Assembly (NCBI RefSeq): GCF_037975245.1
Contig: NC_092562.1
Span: 18,814,054 to 18,878,053, forward strand
Direction of reading: 5' to 3'
Length of the DNA: 64,000 bases
From: Apostichopus japonicus
Lineage: Eukaryota; Echinodermata; Holothuroidea; Aspidochirotida; Stichopodidae
Translations under genes and position numbers: made by a program
Shown here: positions 24,719-36,600 of the stretch, piece after piece
Layout of the letters: every line of letters begins with the position of its first letter
Position numbering within the stretch: position 1 is the stretch's first letter
The notes under the pieces: generated by a model
Told to the model about the DNA's origin: nothing
Databases searched by the model: none
The model's input: the letters and a program-made list of their open reading frames with translations, nothing else

Positions 24719-24726
24719 GTTGGTCA

Positions 24727-26440
24727 TGACAAGTATCTCTACCACATAGACAAATAATGATGATTGAGTTTGTCTCCCATAAACCACATATATAAATATA
24801 TCCCTATACATCCAAGATATGATGTGAAACGTGGACATTTCGACATAGCATGCACATGCACATAACGAAATAACAGATGGAAATTTCGACATAAAGCGTC
24901 ATATGAGCCTCACAGTTGGCATTATATTCATTAATATTCTTTGATGCTTAAATTGTATATATATAATTGCGCATGTACCCCAGACAGTACCAATTCCCTC
25001 CCCGACAAACCGGGCGAGTATATATGATTCTACCTACAACCTTGGTGGATCATCGCCCTGACGATAATTTATAAGTTCCCGACAACTATTACCCCCTCCC
25101 CCTCCCCCTTGAACGACACAAACATGTTCTAGAAGCTGCACCAATACAATCCTTTCGCTCCCTCCCTTCGCCCAACATCCCGCCATATAGCGTAGCCCCT
25201 GATTGGACGGTTCACCACTCTCTTATTGTGATCAACCAATTGATTGTAAAATCATATAATAAGTAAACAGCTTATTTGGATCAGAGGGGTATCCAAAATT
25301 TGTGACGTGAACATAATATTACACAGACATGACGAGATGGAGAAGGGAGGGGGAGGGGGAGCGGGTGACAGCCAAGCGGTCCTCGAAAAATGTGTATCAG
25401 CCAGGGGAATTTTGGAGGGTCTGGCAAAATATGTTTTTTTTTTTTACGGATATATGGAGATGTACAAAGGGGACCCGGTGACATAGTTGTCCCGCCTCTG
25501 GTTGCATAGGTTGGTTAAAATTACGAAAAGTTCCGCAGCCCCTTGCAACACAAAATAAAGCATTATGCACGTGAATGATAACACACATGTGTTTATACTT
25601 ATTTCCATCTCTATATACCTGTATGTGTATCTTCACTGCCATGCATGCAAACACTGAACATTGGTATAGATTTGTATATTGGCAATTTACACCTCTCTTT
25701 TTTCAAACACAGTGGTATCTAAAGTTTCGTTGCATTGTTTGCTGATATTGTTTGATAATATACCACCATTATATTGGGTTTTGATGTACATGTGATGGGT
25801 GTAAACAAACATTTGAGTGACATACTATTACTGTTTTGTTTGTGCTTGCACGACAATATAGATACACTAACAAACTTTAAGCACCTGCTTGTATATTTAT
25901 CCAACGTATGTATCTCTCGACAGGGAAATAAATTAATACAGAAACATATCTGTTATAGCCATCAACTTGTTGCGATATACAGAATTACAGCAGTAAACGT
26001 CTAAAACTAAAACTATGTTACGGTTACTTTTGGAAAACTTCAGATGGTCTATATATCTATATCTCATTGTAGGTATCATGAGGGTTGTAAAACTTGTGGT
26101 TAAGTGTTTGAAATATTCTGCCTAACAATGAAATACCTTTAATTGTTATTTTTCTAGGAAACCATATACAGGCCTATAGTTGCATTGGATGGAAATATAC
26201 TGTAAACAGTAGTGCAACCATGCATGTATATTTCATTAGCTAGCTAATTTATGCCCCCCCCCTTCCCACCCCCTCCCGTCCCAATTAAATAAAGGTGATC
26301 AGATCTCCACAGGCAGACAGCTTATTACAAAGAATCCTATTGTACAGTACATAAACGTAAAGGAAAATACCCTTGAAACATTTAGATGCGGTACAACAGT
26401 TGAAAATTCTGCAACCATCACAATTTCAAATATGTCTATT
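24727..26440. other. No gene seen
   Basis: AT-rich sequence with purine or pyrimidine tracts at 25090-25110 and 25335-25365 and a T run at 25434-25445. Short frames on both strands have no recognisable domain. Confidence 0.5.
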
Positions 26441-26445
26441 TGGAA

Positions 26446-26760
26446 TTGCGATGAGTTGGCAAATCCGAATAGTGAAAAAACTTCCAGCCTCCACCCGGAT
26501 TCGAACCCGGGTCTCCCGCTTTTCTTTCTTTTTGTATTATTGTCATAGCGGACACTTGCACCGTCTAGGCTATGGACGCTGATTGGTCGAAACCGGTAAG
26601 AAAGGTCGTAATTCCACTGTAAGAATTTTCACCTTTATCGAACAATGGTAGTGCTGTCTTGGTGACATATTTTGCCGTACTCTAGAGATCAAACATGATT
26701 CTAACCAACTCGAAATCATTTGTGATTCCTGAAGCCGGATCTCGAATATGAAGAAAGTGA
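26446..26760 (-). mobile_element. tRNA-associated repeat copy, interrupted
   Basis: The left border gagttggcaaatc..agtgaaaaaacttccagcctccacc matches 27276-27318. The tRNA-like region is present but split by about 30 AT-rich bases near 26518-26545. The body that follows (ggtcgtaattccac, tggtgacatat, ccaactcgaaatcat, aagccggatctcgaa) matches the other copies and ends near 26755. Confidence 0.75.
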
Positions 26761-27082
26761 AGATTTGATCATCTTAGATCATATTTGTGATTGAATTTGC
26801 GACATGGAAACTTGTTTAAAGACAAATAATTCGATTCATTCATGTACTCGCTTTTCAATTTATTAAAAGGATAACTTAAGAGTTTATAAGCCAACACTTA
26901 TATAGGCTATATGAAAATGGGTAAAAATGAACATTTCACTTGTCAAACGGTACACTAATTATAACACACATTAGTTGTCAGTCATGTCTCATACAGAGCT
27001 GAGCTGTTAAAGGTGTTTAATGACTTCCTTTCCCTCGAATTAGTAATATTATACTTGGAAAAGAGAAATAGAAATCATTTAT

Positions 27083-27194
27083 GAAAACTAAAGCCGGATC
27101 TCGAAAGAGATACTTTGAAGAGACTCAAGAGACTCTGGTAAATGAAATGGCAGTAAAAGATATTCTTATAAAATATAACAGGATATTCGGTGTT

Positions 27195-27268
<74 letters not shown>

Positions 27269-27270
27269 CG
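27083..27270 (-). mobile_element. Partial repeat copy ending in (TA)n
   Basis: The piece aaagccggatctcgaaag..gatactttgaa..gagactc..aatgaaatgg matches 19070-19120. It is followed, after about 40 bases, by (TA)n at 27196-27263. It is the end of one unit of the same tRNA-associated repeat. Confidence 0.7.
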
Positions 27271-27545
27271 TAATAAGTTGGAAAATCAAGAACAGTGAAA
27301 AAACTTCCAGCCTCCACCGGGACTCGAACCCGGGCCTCCCGCTTTGTACGCGGACACCCTAACCACTAGGCTTTGGACGCTGATTGTATGTCCAGAGGTT
27401 CAAAACCGGTAAGGAAGGTCGTAATTAGTAATAAGTTGGCGTTTGTAACCTGTATCGAACAATACTATAGTTCTGTTTTTGGTGACATATGTTGCCTTAC
27501 TCTAGAGATCAAACATGTTGCTAACCAACTCGAATATGTTTATAT

Positions 27546-27598
<53 letters not shown>

Positions 27599-27600
27599 CG
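27271..27600 (-). mobile_element. tRNA-associated repeat copy containing the full tRNA-like sequence, ending in (TA)n
   Basis: It starts cgtaataagttggaaaatc and includes the complete tRNA-like sequence. The body continues through tggtgacatat and aaccaactcgaa, then (TA)n at 27546-27596. Together with the two preceding entries it forms a cluster of three units within 1.2 kb. Confidence 0.75.
27310..27380 (-). tRNA. tRNA-like sequence (probable SINE head or tRNA pseudogene), anticodon position ACA
   Basis: The 71-nt minus-strand sequence folds into a cloverleaf. The acceptor stem GCGTCCA/TGGAGGC has one G-G mismatch. The D arm is GCCT-AGTGGTTA-GGGT, the anticodon stem TCCGC/GCGGG with loop GTACAAA, and the T arm CCGGG-TTCGAGT-CCCGG is perfect. 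The A and B boxes are intact, and a T6 terminator lies about 6 nt downstream on the minus strand. The anticodon read from the loop, ACA, is not a normal eukaryotic tRNA anticodon. Other copies nearby are broken. I therefore favour a repeat-borne tRNA derivative over a working gene. Confidence 0.55.
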
Positions 27601-28466
27601 TATTAAAAAGTGTACGTGTTGCTCCCCTGGCTCGGTTCATTTACAGATTATAATGTGTGTGTCATGTAAACGACTATAGGCCTATAAAAATAATGTAAAA
27701 GTTAGCATTGCTTGACATGTGTCATGAGTTATTGTCAATCTCTGAAATGGCTTCGCCGTTTGAGGAAACGCTCGACGGCTTTTACGGTAAATTTACGAGA
27801 ACCACTGCTGGTACAACAAAGATTGTCTAGATCTTCCGCAAAAATTAATGAGTGTGAGTGACGCCTTTGGCATTAGGTTTGCTTTGATCAGGGATATATG
27901 TCGTGAGGTTAATTATTTTATCATACATAGACTATATGTATACAACGTAGTACATATAAAGGCCTAATCCCCTATCATTTGGAATCTCATAACTAATGGT
28001 TTAAAGTAGAGGGGACACGCATGCGCTTCAACAATGTACATGTCGTCAAAGAAACGAAATCTGACTCATATGTTGGGGAAATTAAACACACTCAAGTAGT
28101 GGCCCTTACAAGTTTTCACACTCCGAGCTTCAATTGGGTCAACAGGTTATCTCAAATGGTCTCTATCTATTTTGCATGTAATTTTGTTACAATATTTTGT
28201 GCTAACAAATTTCGAGGAAAGCAAATAATAAGTATAGGCCTATTGCATTTATGTTTTGCTCCTTTGTCATGCAATTAACCATTGGAAATTAGGCCAAAGA
28301 TAAATATATTACGGTATCTTAATTTTGTTCGTGTATGTACGCAGTCTTTGACTAGCATCATATAGTTATATGTAAATGTTTAATTATTTGCGGGAAATCA
28401 ATCAATAAATGAAGATAATGTAAAATGAAAGTTTCCATTAGTGGGACAATGGCTGAAAAAGGATGA
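27601..28466. other. No gene seen
   Basis: Unique-looking AT-rich sequence. An 85-codon frame at 28021-28278 has no domain I recognise. Confidence 0.5.
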
Positions 28467-28940
28467 TGCTGAAAGCGAATCGGAAATTTGAAATTATTTT
28501 CCTCCACAATAGCACAAATTAAATGATTGAGCAAATTCCACGAATGGGTGATCATAGGGCATAAGCTTATTGTTGACATGATGTAGTGCACTTTTTGTCA
28601 TTGGGGGGGGGGGGGGGTCATGTTACGACTGTCAGTATATGCTGAAAACGAATCGGAAATTTTAAATAATTTTCCTGCAATGAAATGATTGAGCAAATTC
28701 CACAATAGTTGTTAAATGGATGACCATAGGGCAAAAGCTTATTGTTGATATGAATCTGGTGAAGTGCACTTTTAGTCATTTGGGGTGGGGGGGGGGGTCA
28801 TATTATGACTGTCTGTATATATGCTGAAAACGAATCGGAAATTTAAAAAAATGTCCTGCACAATAGCATATGTTGATACGATGAAGTGCACTTTTAATCA
28901 TTTTTGCCAGGGGGGTCATATGTTACGGCTGTCAGTATGT
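28467..28940. repeat. Tandem repeat, three copies of about 173-182 bp, each with a poly-G run
   Basis: Units beginning tgctgaaa(a/g)cgaatcggaaatt start at 28467, 28640 and 28822. They share aagcttattgttga, gaagtgcactttt and a G-rich run before tcat(g/a)tta(c/t)g(a/g)ctgtc. The G run is about 13 long in copy 1, interrupted in copy 2 and shortened in copy 3. Copy 3 lacks about 60 internal bases. Confidence 0.92.
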
Positions 28941-31900
28941 TCACTTTTAAAACCAACTCGAAGATAACGTCGGCTCCTTTGCCCAGGAGTACATGTTAAT
29001 TAAAGAATGACTGAAGACACAAATTTAATTTAGATATCTTGTAGATAGTAAATATCACTTTTATCAGTCCATGGTTGTAGGCTAAGTTCAAAAGCATTTT
29101 AGTTTTTGCCGAGATGTGTTAGTTTTCGTGAACGCCTCCCCTGAATAACGTTCGTGACTTTTAAGAAGATAGTTCTGATCACTTATTAGAATCGTGAACG
29201 GTGCAATCATGAATTGAAGGTCAGATCCAACCTCCCTAAGCACCTACTCCTGAGTAATTACTTGCTACAAACGACATGTATCCACTTCCGTATGTAATAT
29301 ATATAAATATTCATAATAGTACGCACACCCCCTTACGTTAACAGTCTTTTTCTAAGAAAGCCTACCACCTTATCGCATATCGGTGTGTCATGCATGCAGC
29401 GCGGTCAAAGATATTCCACCTTGTACAGGCTACTCGATTTTCGTCTGGTCTGATCAGCTGAGATCGCAAAATCATCGACATGTACATAAATCAAAACAAT
29501 AATCAGAAAGTGTCGTCTGCCATTCAGTTATCAATCCGTTGGCGCATCACAAAAACCTCACTTGAAATGTTATTGAAAGAGCGAAAGAAGACCAAAATGT
29601 GTGGATTGACAGATATACTTGCAAAACAACGTAATTCTCGTTCAGTTTTGTATTGTTTTGAGTCAATAATTTAGACATGGCCTAGTCTATGTTGTAGTTG
29701 TACCCTATTGCAGTAAAAACGTGCAGTGTTGTCTGTTGAGTGTACGTAGACTAATGTAAAATATATATTGTAGACTATAGTATAGCCGTAACTTAGTATC
29801 AAAACAGTTATGTAGGGCCGCAAGCAACAACAGCGGTTTCAATAACGCGAATCGAATAAGCAGTGAGAGACTGAATGACACCTGGAAAAGTTCTGTGGTT
29901 GACAGGAAGTTGATCCCCCCCCCCCTATTTTCATTGTGACTATTTTGTCATTACTAATGGCAATACCAGTAAAATAATTCTTTAGAAGATTTTCTGACAG
30001 GGTTACCATATTTCTTTGGTTGAAAAGTGGGATACCATGCCCTGTGGGAGGATCGAAGGTGGGAGGGGGGTAACATGTTATTAGTAGGCCTGCTAACTTA
30101 CTTTAGCCCTATGATATAAATAATGTTATACCTAATGTTACAAGAGTTGCAAGGCTATGCTGGGATATAGCTACAGATACATTAACATTAATGTTGGTAC
30201 CTGTATTAATCAAGTCATTCTTTGTCAATTCAAGAAACAATATTCTTTCTTCTCAAGTCCAGTTAAGTCACAAGACATTTGATGTTATTACAAGTCAAGT
30301 CATGAATCATTTGTCTGCAAAATATGTCAAGTAACTTGTCAAAGATAACAGCAAAATAGAATAGATCGATGTACAGTAGGCCTAACAAAAATCAACGGCT
30401 ATGGTTCGTTGTGAAGTCATGCTTGTGCAATAAATGACATTCATCTGTGATTCCACCTGCAATGCTCTGAGGCGAGTAAAATTCTACAACAGTTATCTGG
30501 TGGATTGGACAGCAGCTGAACGTAATTATAAAGAAGGCACTAACTCACTACACAAATTATACCACACTGCATACATCATGCCCCCATAAGAACAGCCAAT
30601 CAATTTAGACATTGAATTTCATGCATACAGTAAATAGTATAGCGTATAAGAAATCAGCCATTGAACCGTCAAGAAAACATATCCTGGCAAAGGTGGCAAA
30701 GGAACATGAAATAGCATAACATTAATATAGTTTTGATGCAATATATAGTCTTGTGCACCAACTCCTTTTCTCAACAACGTATTACTTTCACGACATATCA
30801 GACTCTATCAAGCTCACATTTTAACAAATTTGTATCAATGCCATGTATTTAATTCAAAATTTAATATGCTAGAATACTATATCCAAAGAAAATACTGAAT
30901 AAATGCTGCACTTTGAAGTGCTCATGTATAGTGATGTGTACGACATTTGTACATTTATAGTCAGTGTATGGATAAAACAGTGATATTTTTGAACATCACA
31001 AAGACCAAATAGCAACCAATTTGGTTTGCAAATGGACAATATATGTTACTTGCAGTAACTGGACAATCGCCATTAATTGGGATGTATAGTAACCCTAACT
31101 TCTGAGAATATATTTCCTGTTGATTCTTTGCACTTTAAGAATTCATCAAAACTGAGGATAATTTGACCTTTAACTTTATGAAAAACAAAATAACAGAGAT
31201 GTGTGTATCCAGTGCAGTTGGCTGATACTGTAGATAGGAAAAACTACAGAAAGTTATGTTCCTTTATCTGCAGTGGAATGAAAAAGGTATAATCGATGAC
31301 AAACTAAATTGGTGGATTATTCTCAAATCACATGATGTTATTGTCCACAAAATTTGAAAATAAGATATTTTGCAATGCTTATGACAGAGTTGCAATTGGT
31401 CTGGCCAATAGCTTGTAAAGCAGACTAGGCTGTTATTACTTTGCAAATTGCCCCCACCCCCATTTTCAACCTCACACAAAGTATTTGTTCATTAGGACTT
31501 CTTATATAGACTTGTGTGTAGACTGAACATGCTTCAGAATGCAACATTTTGACGTCTAAAGTTTCAAAATTTTTGGAGTAGGACCCCAAGACCCTCTACA
31601 TGGATTCAGCTTCAATGACCCAGGGCAACTCCTTAATTTGCCTCTGGCCCTCCCATTTCAGGCACCTAACTAAATCATTCAGTGGAAGTTTGGACTTCCC
31701 CCCCCCAACCCACCCACCCCACAAAACCCCACATTTGACCTGTGAACGCCACTGATATATTTTGTGTTGGAGACTTAACTGTTCAAGACCTGGAAGTATT
31801 ACACTGAGACCTAAAGATCTAAGTCTGCGATATGAAGGTTCAAAATCAACACTACAGAGTCTTTTGACAGACGTTGACATCAAAACATGGTATCTGTGTC

Positions 31901-32780
31901 CTCAGTCTTCCCAGGAGTAGATCACAGTGGGCGGTCTGTGACGTCATAATGGCTACTGTTTTTCAGAAGCTTTATTTTTCTATCATAAACTTCTTGTTGA
32001 TTTGTCCTTGATACTTGATTACATTTGGACTTTTTGTTTGGCCGTCAAGGTTCTCTGTATTGCGAATTTCATCAAAAATGCAACAGTGTCGTAGACATAT
32101 TGTTTTCGCTGAAAATAAGTGAGTTGAATATTATAAAGAAAAACAAAGACATCTTCAACTGAACTGCTGTGATGACATCACTCACCCTTCTGTTGCCAGA
32201 TAAATTCACAAAATACCAACAGATTTGAAAAATTTGTTTATTAACCATATAAACATGCTATAAGATTTGACCTATAGATCTACAGAAAATTTCTAGCATT
32301 TTTATTAATCAATTATCTTTTAAGCTAGCAGACTATCCTATTAATTGTATTGTACAAGAAATCAGAATCTATAGAAAGTCAAGTTTGATTTACGCAGACT
32401 CCTCGACAAATGGTTTTCAAGATCTTTGCATGATATTTCAGCGTGAAAAGTACACATCGCAGTTTCAACAGTTTGCATTCCATGTAAGGAATATTTTAAC
32501 AAACTTTTATTATGATTAAGGATATAACAACAGATTAAATTCCATGTATGCCTATACTGTCCGATACAGAAAATGAGTGGTGAAGTACCTTTGATACACC
32601 CATATGAAATAGAGTGTGGTATAACCTTGAATAATGTATTGTTTCCAGCTTGTAGCATTTGATTTGTGTGCAACATGTGATTTGGCATTGTGACTTTATA
32701 ACAACTTTTTCAATTAATTTCACAGTTCACCAGCCATCTTGTATTAACAGGAGTGCAATGCAGCACCTCTCGAGCATCTC
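28941..32780. other. Intergenic stretch without recognisable genes
   Basis: AT-rich DNA with C-runs at 29915-29925 and 31700-31720. The block 31910-31990 (caggagtagatcac..ggtctgtgacgtcataat) resembles 62670-62720, hinting at an old dispersed repeat. No exon can be supported. Confidence 0.5.
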
Positions 32781-32845
32781 ATGGGTAAAGATAGAACGTG
32801 AAAAACAGTTCAAACTAGGAGTCATCTTGGAAAAATCTTAGACAG
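32780..32845 (+). other. Possible 5' non-coding exon end of the plus-strand receptor gene
   Basis: A strong donor, gacag|GTGAGT, ends at 32845. It lies about 0.7 kb upstream of an acceptor-like tttttttag at 33537-33545 that precedes the start codon of the receptor gene. The pair would make a 5' untranslated intron. The exon start is unknown. Nothing beyond the splice consensus supports it. Confidence 0.3.
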
Positions 32846-33545
32846 GTGAGTAGTGTTAAAAGATCCTAAACGCAGGTAAGTGTATGAACATTGTTGATTG
32901 CACACTGTAAGGTGACACATTCTGTGTCTAATGGGGATATATATATAATTAGAAAAGTATGGATTCTTGCAAAATGTTTTGGTCTTTATTATTTTTATTT
33001 CTTTTTTTTTGGTGTGGGTAATTTTCTTTAGAAAACATTGCTCCTCTTCTCCACCAACCTTTGCTGTATATCTGTTCAGAGCAGGGAGTTGTACCATAAC
33101 AACTCCCTGTTCAGAGAATCATCAATTCTTTGTGAGGAGAAGGAGGGGGGGGGGAGGGGAGCAGGATTAGATCTATGGAAACCTGTTGCCAACTTGTGTC
33201 AAGCACAGTTCCAGCAGGTTAGCAACATGATCAAGAGCAGACTAGTTTATGGAATAAAGTAGATAAGCAAATCAATTTAGTAAACAATAATAAAGGACTA
33301 GAGCCAGCCAAAAGGCAGGGGACAGTCAACTGCACTGGACGGGTTGCACCAACCCTGGTAATACCACCATCCCAGGATGCTCATCTAGCCATCAAAAAGG
33401 GGGAAAGTTCCTTCCCGGTGGCTGGGCTGTTTCCCGGAATTCATATGCTATGCTGCTCTTTCTGCAAAGTCAAGCAAAGAAGAGCAATTGACTAGTGTTT
33501 TTTACCATCTTAAAATGCCTGTTCTTGCTTGTTAATTTTTTTTAG

Positions 33546-33654
33546 GTTTGAAAAACAGAAGTCGCAAATACCCAGACGATGGCATTGTTTTATATCACAG
33601 TTTGGAGTGTATTAGTAATTCTGATGGGGACAAGATTTCTGGAGGAAACTTCCG
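33546..33654 (+). CDS. Plus-strand receptor, exon 1 (signal peptide)
   Basis: The start codon is at 33579. A hydrophobic run (LFYITVWSVLVILMG) is followed by a polar stretch, as in a secretory signal. The donor is TCCG|GTGAGT at 33654 and the exon ends in phase 1. The acceptor-like tttttttag before 33546 suggests that this exon also carries the end of the 5' untranslated region; coding sequence is 33579-33654. Confidence 0.82.
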
Positions 33655-36600
33655 GTGAGTGTGACAAGATTTATACTTTACACTGAAATTCAATCTTTTG
33701 GTTGGTGAATGATTTTTTGTAAACTTTGTGCATTTTCGGGTTTTTTCCAGTTGGGTAGCTAAATGTAACAGATCAATTGGGCTTGGAGAATGGTGGCCAA
33801 TGGGATAAGCTAAGCAGGTATTAGTCAGATAGCTTGTACAATAATTCCCTACTGGTCCTTCAATCACACTTCCTCCTACTTTCTTCTCCCCCACCCTTCC
33901 ATCACTGTGTCCCCTTCTCTGATGGGAAACTTTAGTAATTATGCAACTGAATGTAAGCTAATATTTGTTATACTTTGACTGATATTCTAGGTCTCTGTCA
34001 AGTCCTTGAAAAAGAAACGCTGTTTTTCATTTATTTTTTAACAACTTATGAAAAACGTTTTCTAGCATGCTTAAAATATACCTATGGATATCAGGGATGT
34101 GCCCAGGATTTCCTGAGTGCCGGGTATACTGATCACCGTCCTGGGGGAGGGGTCTAAGGGGGAGTCTCCCTCCCCTTTGAGAAAAACCGATTGAGAGCTG
34201 TAAGTAATGTTTCTCGCATGTGTAACTGATGCATTATTAGTCTGTATGATTTTGGCAATGGGCTAGGCCCAATTTATGTTGAATATATTGTTAGGAATGT
34301 CGGGATTTTAGATGAAAATAGTGCTGGGTGGGATTCACAATTTTTAAGACAGTGCTGGGCGGAAATTTTTAGTGCTGGGCGGGGCCGCCCAGTGCCGCCC
34401 AGCGTGGGTACATCCCTGGATATACAGTTTTCCAAGTTTGGTTATAAAGTTTAAAATAAATTGTGTATATCCAGCAGTAATATGTGTATGTATAGTCAGT
34501 TATGTGATGTCAGAAGATAAGTTATATACAATATGTGTTTACTAAAGTGTTTTAATATCTGAACTGGTAAGTAATGGAGAGTAAGTGTGCAACCTACATC
34601 AGGAACCGCAAACCAGTAAAACTGAATTATGGTCATTGGATATAGATGCATGCCCTATGATTCTTGCAAAATCTTAATACCCAGAGCTCACTGCTTTTAA
34701 TGGTGTCACTAGAATTGGGTATGTGGGCGTTTGCCTGCAGGTGTAAAATACCATTCTAATACCTTCCATCCTACAATACGGTGAGTAACTTTTCTGCATT
34801 CCTGTCCGATGATCTAGAAAGCTTGCAAAAGTCAAGCCTCAGTAGGTACAATAAATTGTTCTACATGAACCTTTTTATTCTGTTTTTTCTTGCTTAATTT
34901 TTTGTTAAGTTCCACTCCATGGACAATGATTATTATTTCAATGTATGCTCGGTCCAACTGAGTCATGCTGCGTTTGTTGCAACAAAATTCCGAAAACTAC
35001 AAAAGATTGGAAAAGTTTTGATAAATTATTACATGATTATTAATACATGATCGGGTATTCTTGAGAGTAAAGTGTTCATCAGGAAGACTTGTTGCTGGAG
35101 AAGTCTGTATCGGGAAGTATATACATTATAAATGCAAATGATTAGCCATATGTCGTGCTTGGTTATATTTGCATGGTTAAATGTCTTGCTACACTCTATC
35201 GCTGGCTGCATACTGACTGCCACCCGACTCAATTCCAACCCGGTGACCTATTTATCGATAGTCGATAGTGAGGACCGGCGGTCAAAACATCTGACCTCCG
35301 TAGTCCGTACCCTGGACGCGGACTGATGAGAGACGCAAACAGTGTTCTCTGTTAACGACCAATGCTTGTTTAGGTCACAAGTAAACTTACTTTCCGATAA
35401 AAGGCTACTTTTGTTAAGACTGGGCCGTTTTTAGTCGTAAAACCGCCACACGCTGTCGACTACCGATCGGGAAAAACGTCACATGTTCAGTTTTCCCCAG
35501 TGAAGCCCACGCAACTTTTACACCGGCAAAAAAATACTTGATCAGTCATAGTCTTGAGCACAAGCACACTGCCATACCATTCCAAGATTTTCCCAGTAAG
35601 TAAGTTCAGATTGAGTCGGGTGGTGGTGAGTCGGGCAGTGTGTGGCGGACTTAATTTGCAATATACTGCTTTAAGGTAGCAGCAGCTTCAGTAGCACTAC
35701 AACCAATCAAACAAAGTAAACACCCAGGGACAAGCGCTTGTCCTCATGGTCCCTAGAATGTAAATATTTGAATTTTGTTTAATTAGTACAAGAAATTGTG
35801 ACCACTTCCTTCAAGAGACGTTAATTATAGCCCATCTGTTTCAGAAACGTTCCTAAGTCCCAGCAGGTTTAATAGATATCGAAAGAAGAGAAGAAGTTGA
35901 GCCTGTCACACTTTGAAAAAGTTACTCTCATAGGTAGATCGTAGATTCGGGGTTTAATTCTTGTTTGAAATTTCGGTTTTGGTTTTCAAGTGTCATATTA
36001 ACTGTAATACCATATTGGTGTATTTTTGATATACGTTGAAGTATTGAGGCACAGGTCCTCTGTAAGTTGTTTTCTTCTGTAATAAAAATGCTGGTTGATA
36101 TAAGGATGTTTTGTCAGAAATGTCAAAAGTGCATGTGACTTTGGTCATGACGCATTCTCAGAAGAATATATATGTCTGTGTGAGTGTAAAATTTGGCATA
36201 GTTTCATAAAGGAAATCATCATGTCACTGGACCTACTTTATTGTATTTTGTTTGTTTGTTTGGGTGGGTGGGGTGGGTAGGGTGGGTGGGTGGTGTTTGG
36301 CAGAAGCAACAGGAATGTGCACACTGAATCTAAAATACATATCAAAAAAGAATAAGGTTTTTAGTTAATATTGCATTTTGTCATTGTTTTTTTAGTAAAT
36401 TGAGTCATTGATTTCCAAGTATATGGTCAATGTTGTAAAAACAAATACAACTCAGCTCTCACCCACAGCTGCAGTGGAATAATAGTTTTAGAAAGCTGGC
36501 ATTTGTAAAACTTTCCAGTGGTTAAAATTTCTGCCTGAAAAGTTGTGAGTTATTCTCATTTGTTATGGTCAGTCATGTGTTTAAACAGATTTTTCTCTCT

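Noticed and set aside
35300-35345. CTGATGAG motif with flanking complementary bases, considered as a hammerhead ribozyme
   Set aside because: The required GAAA core strand is missing (gacgcaaac instead) and the stems cannot be arranged around the core.
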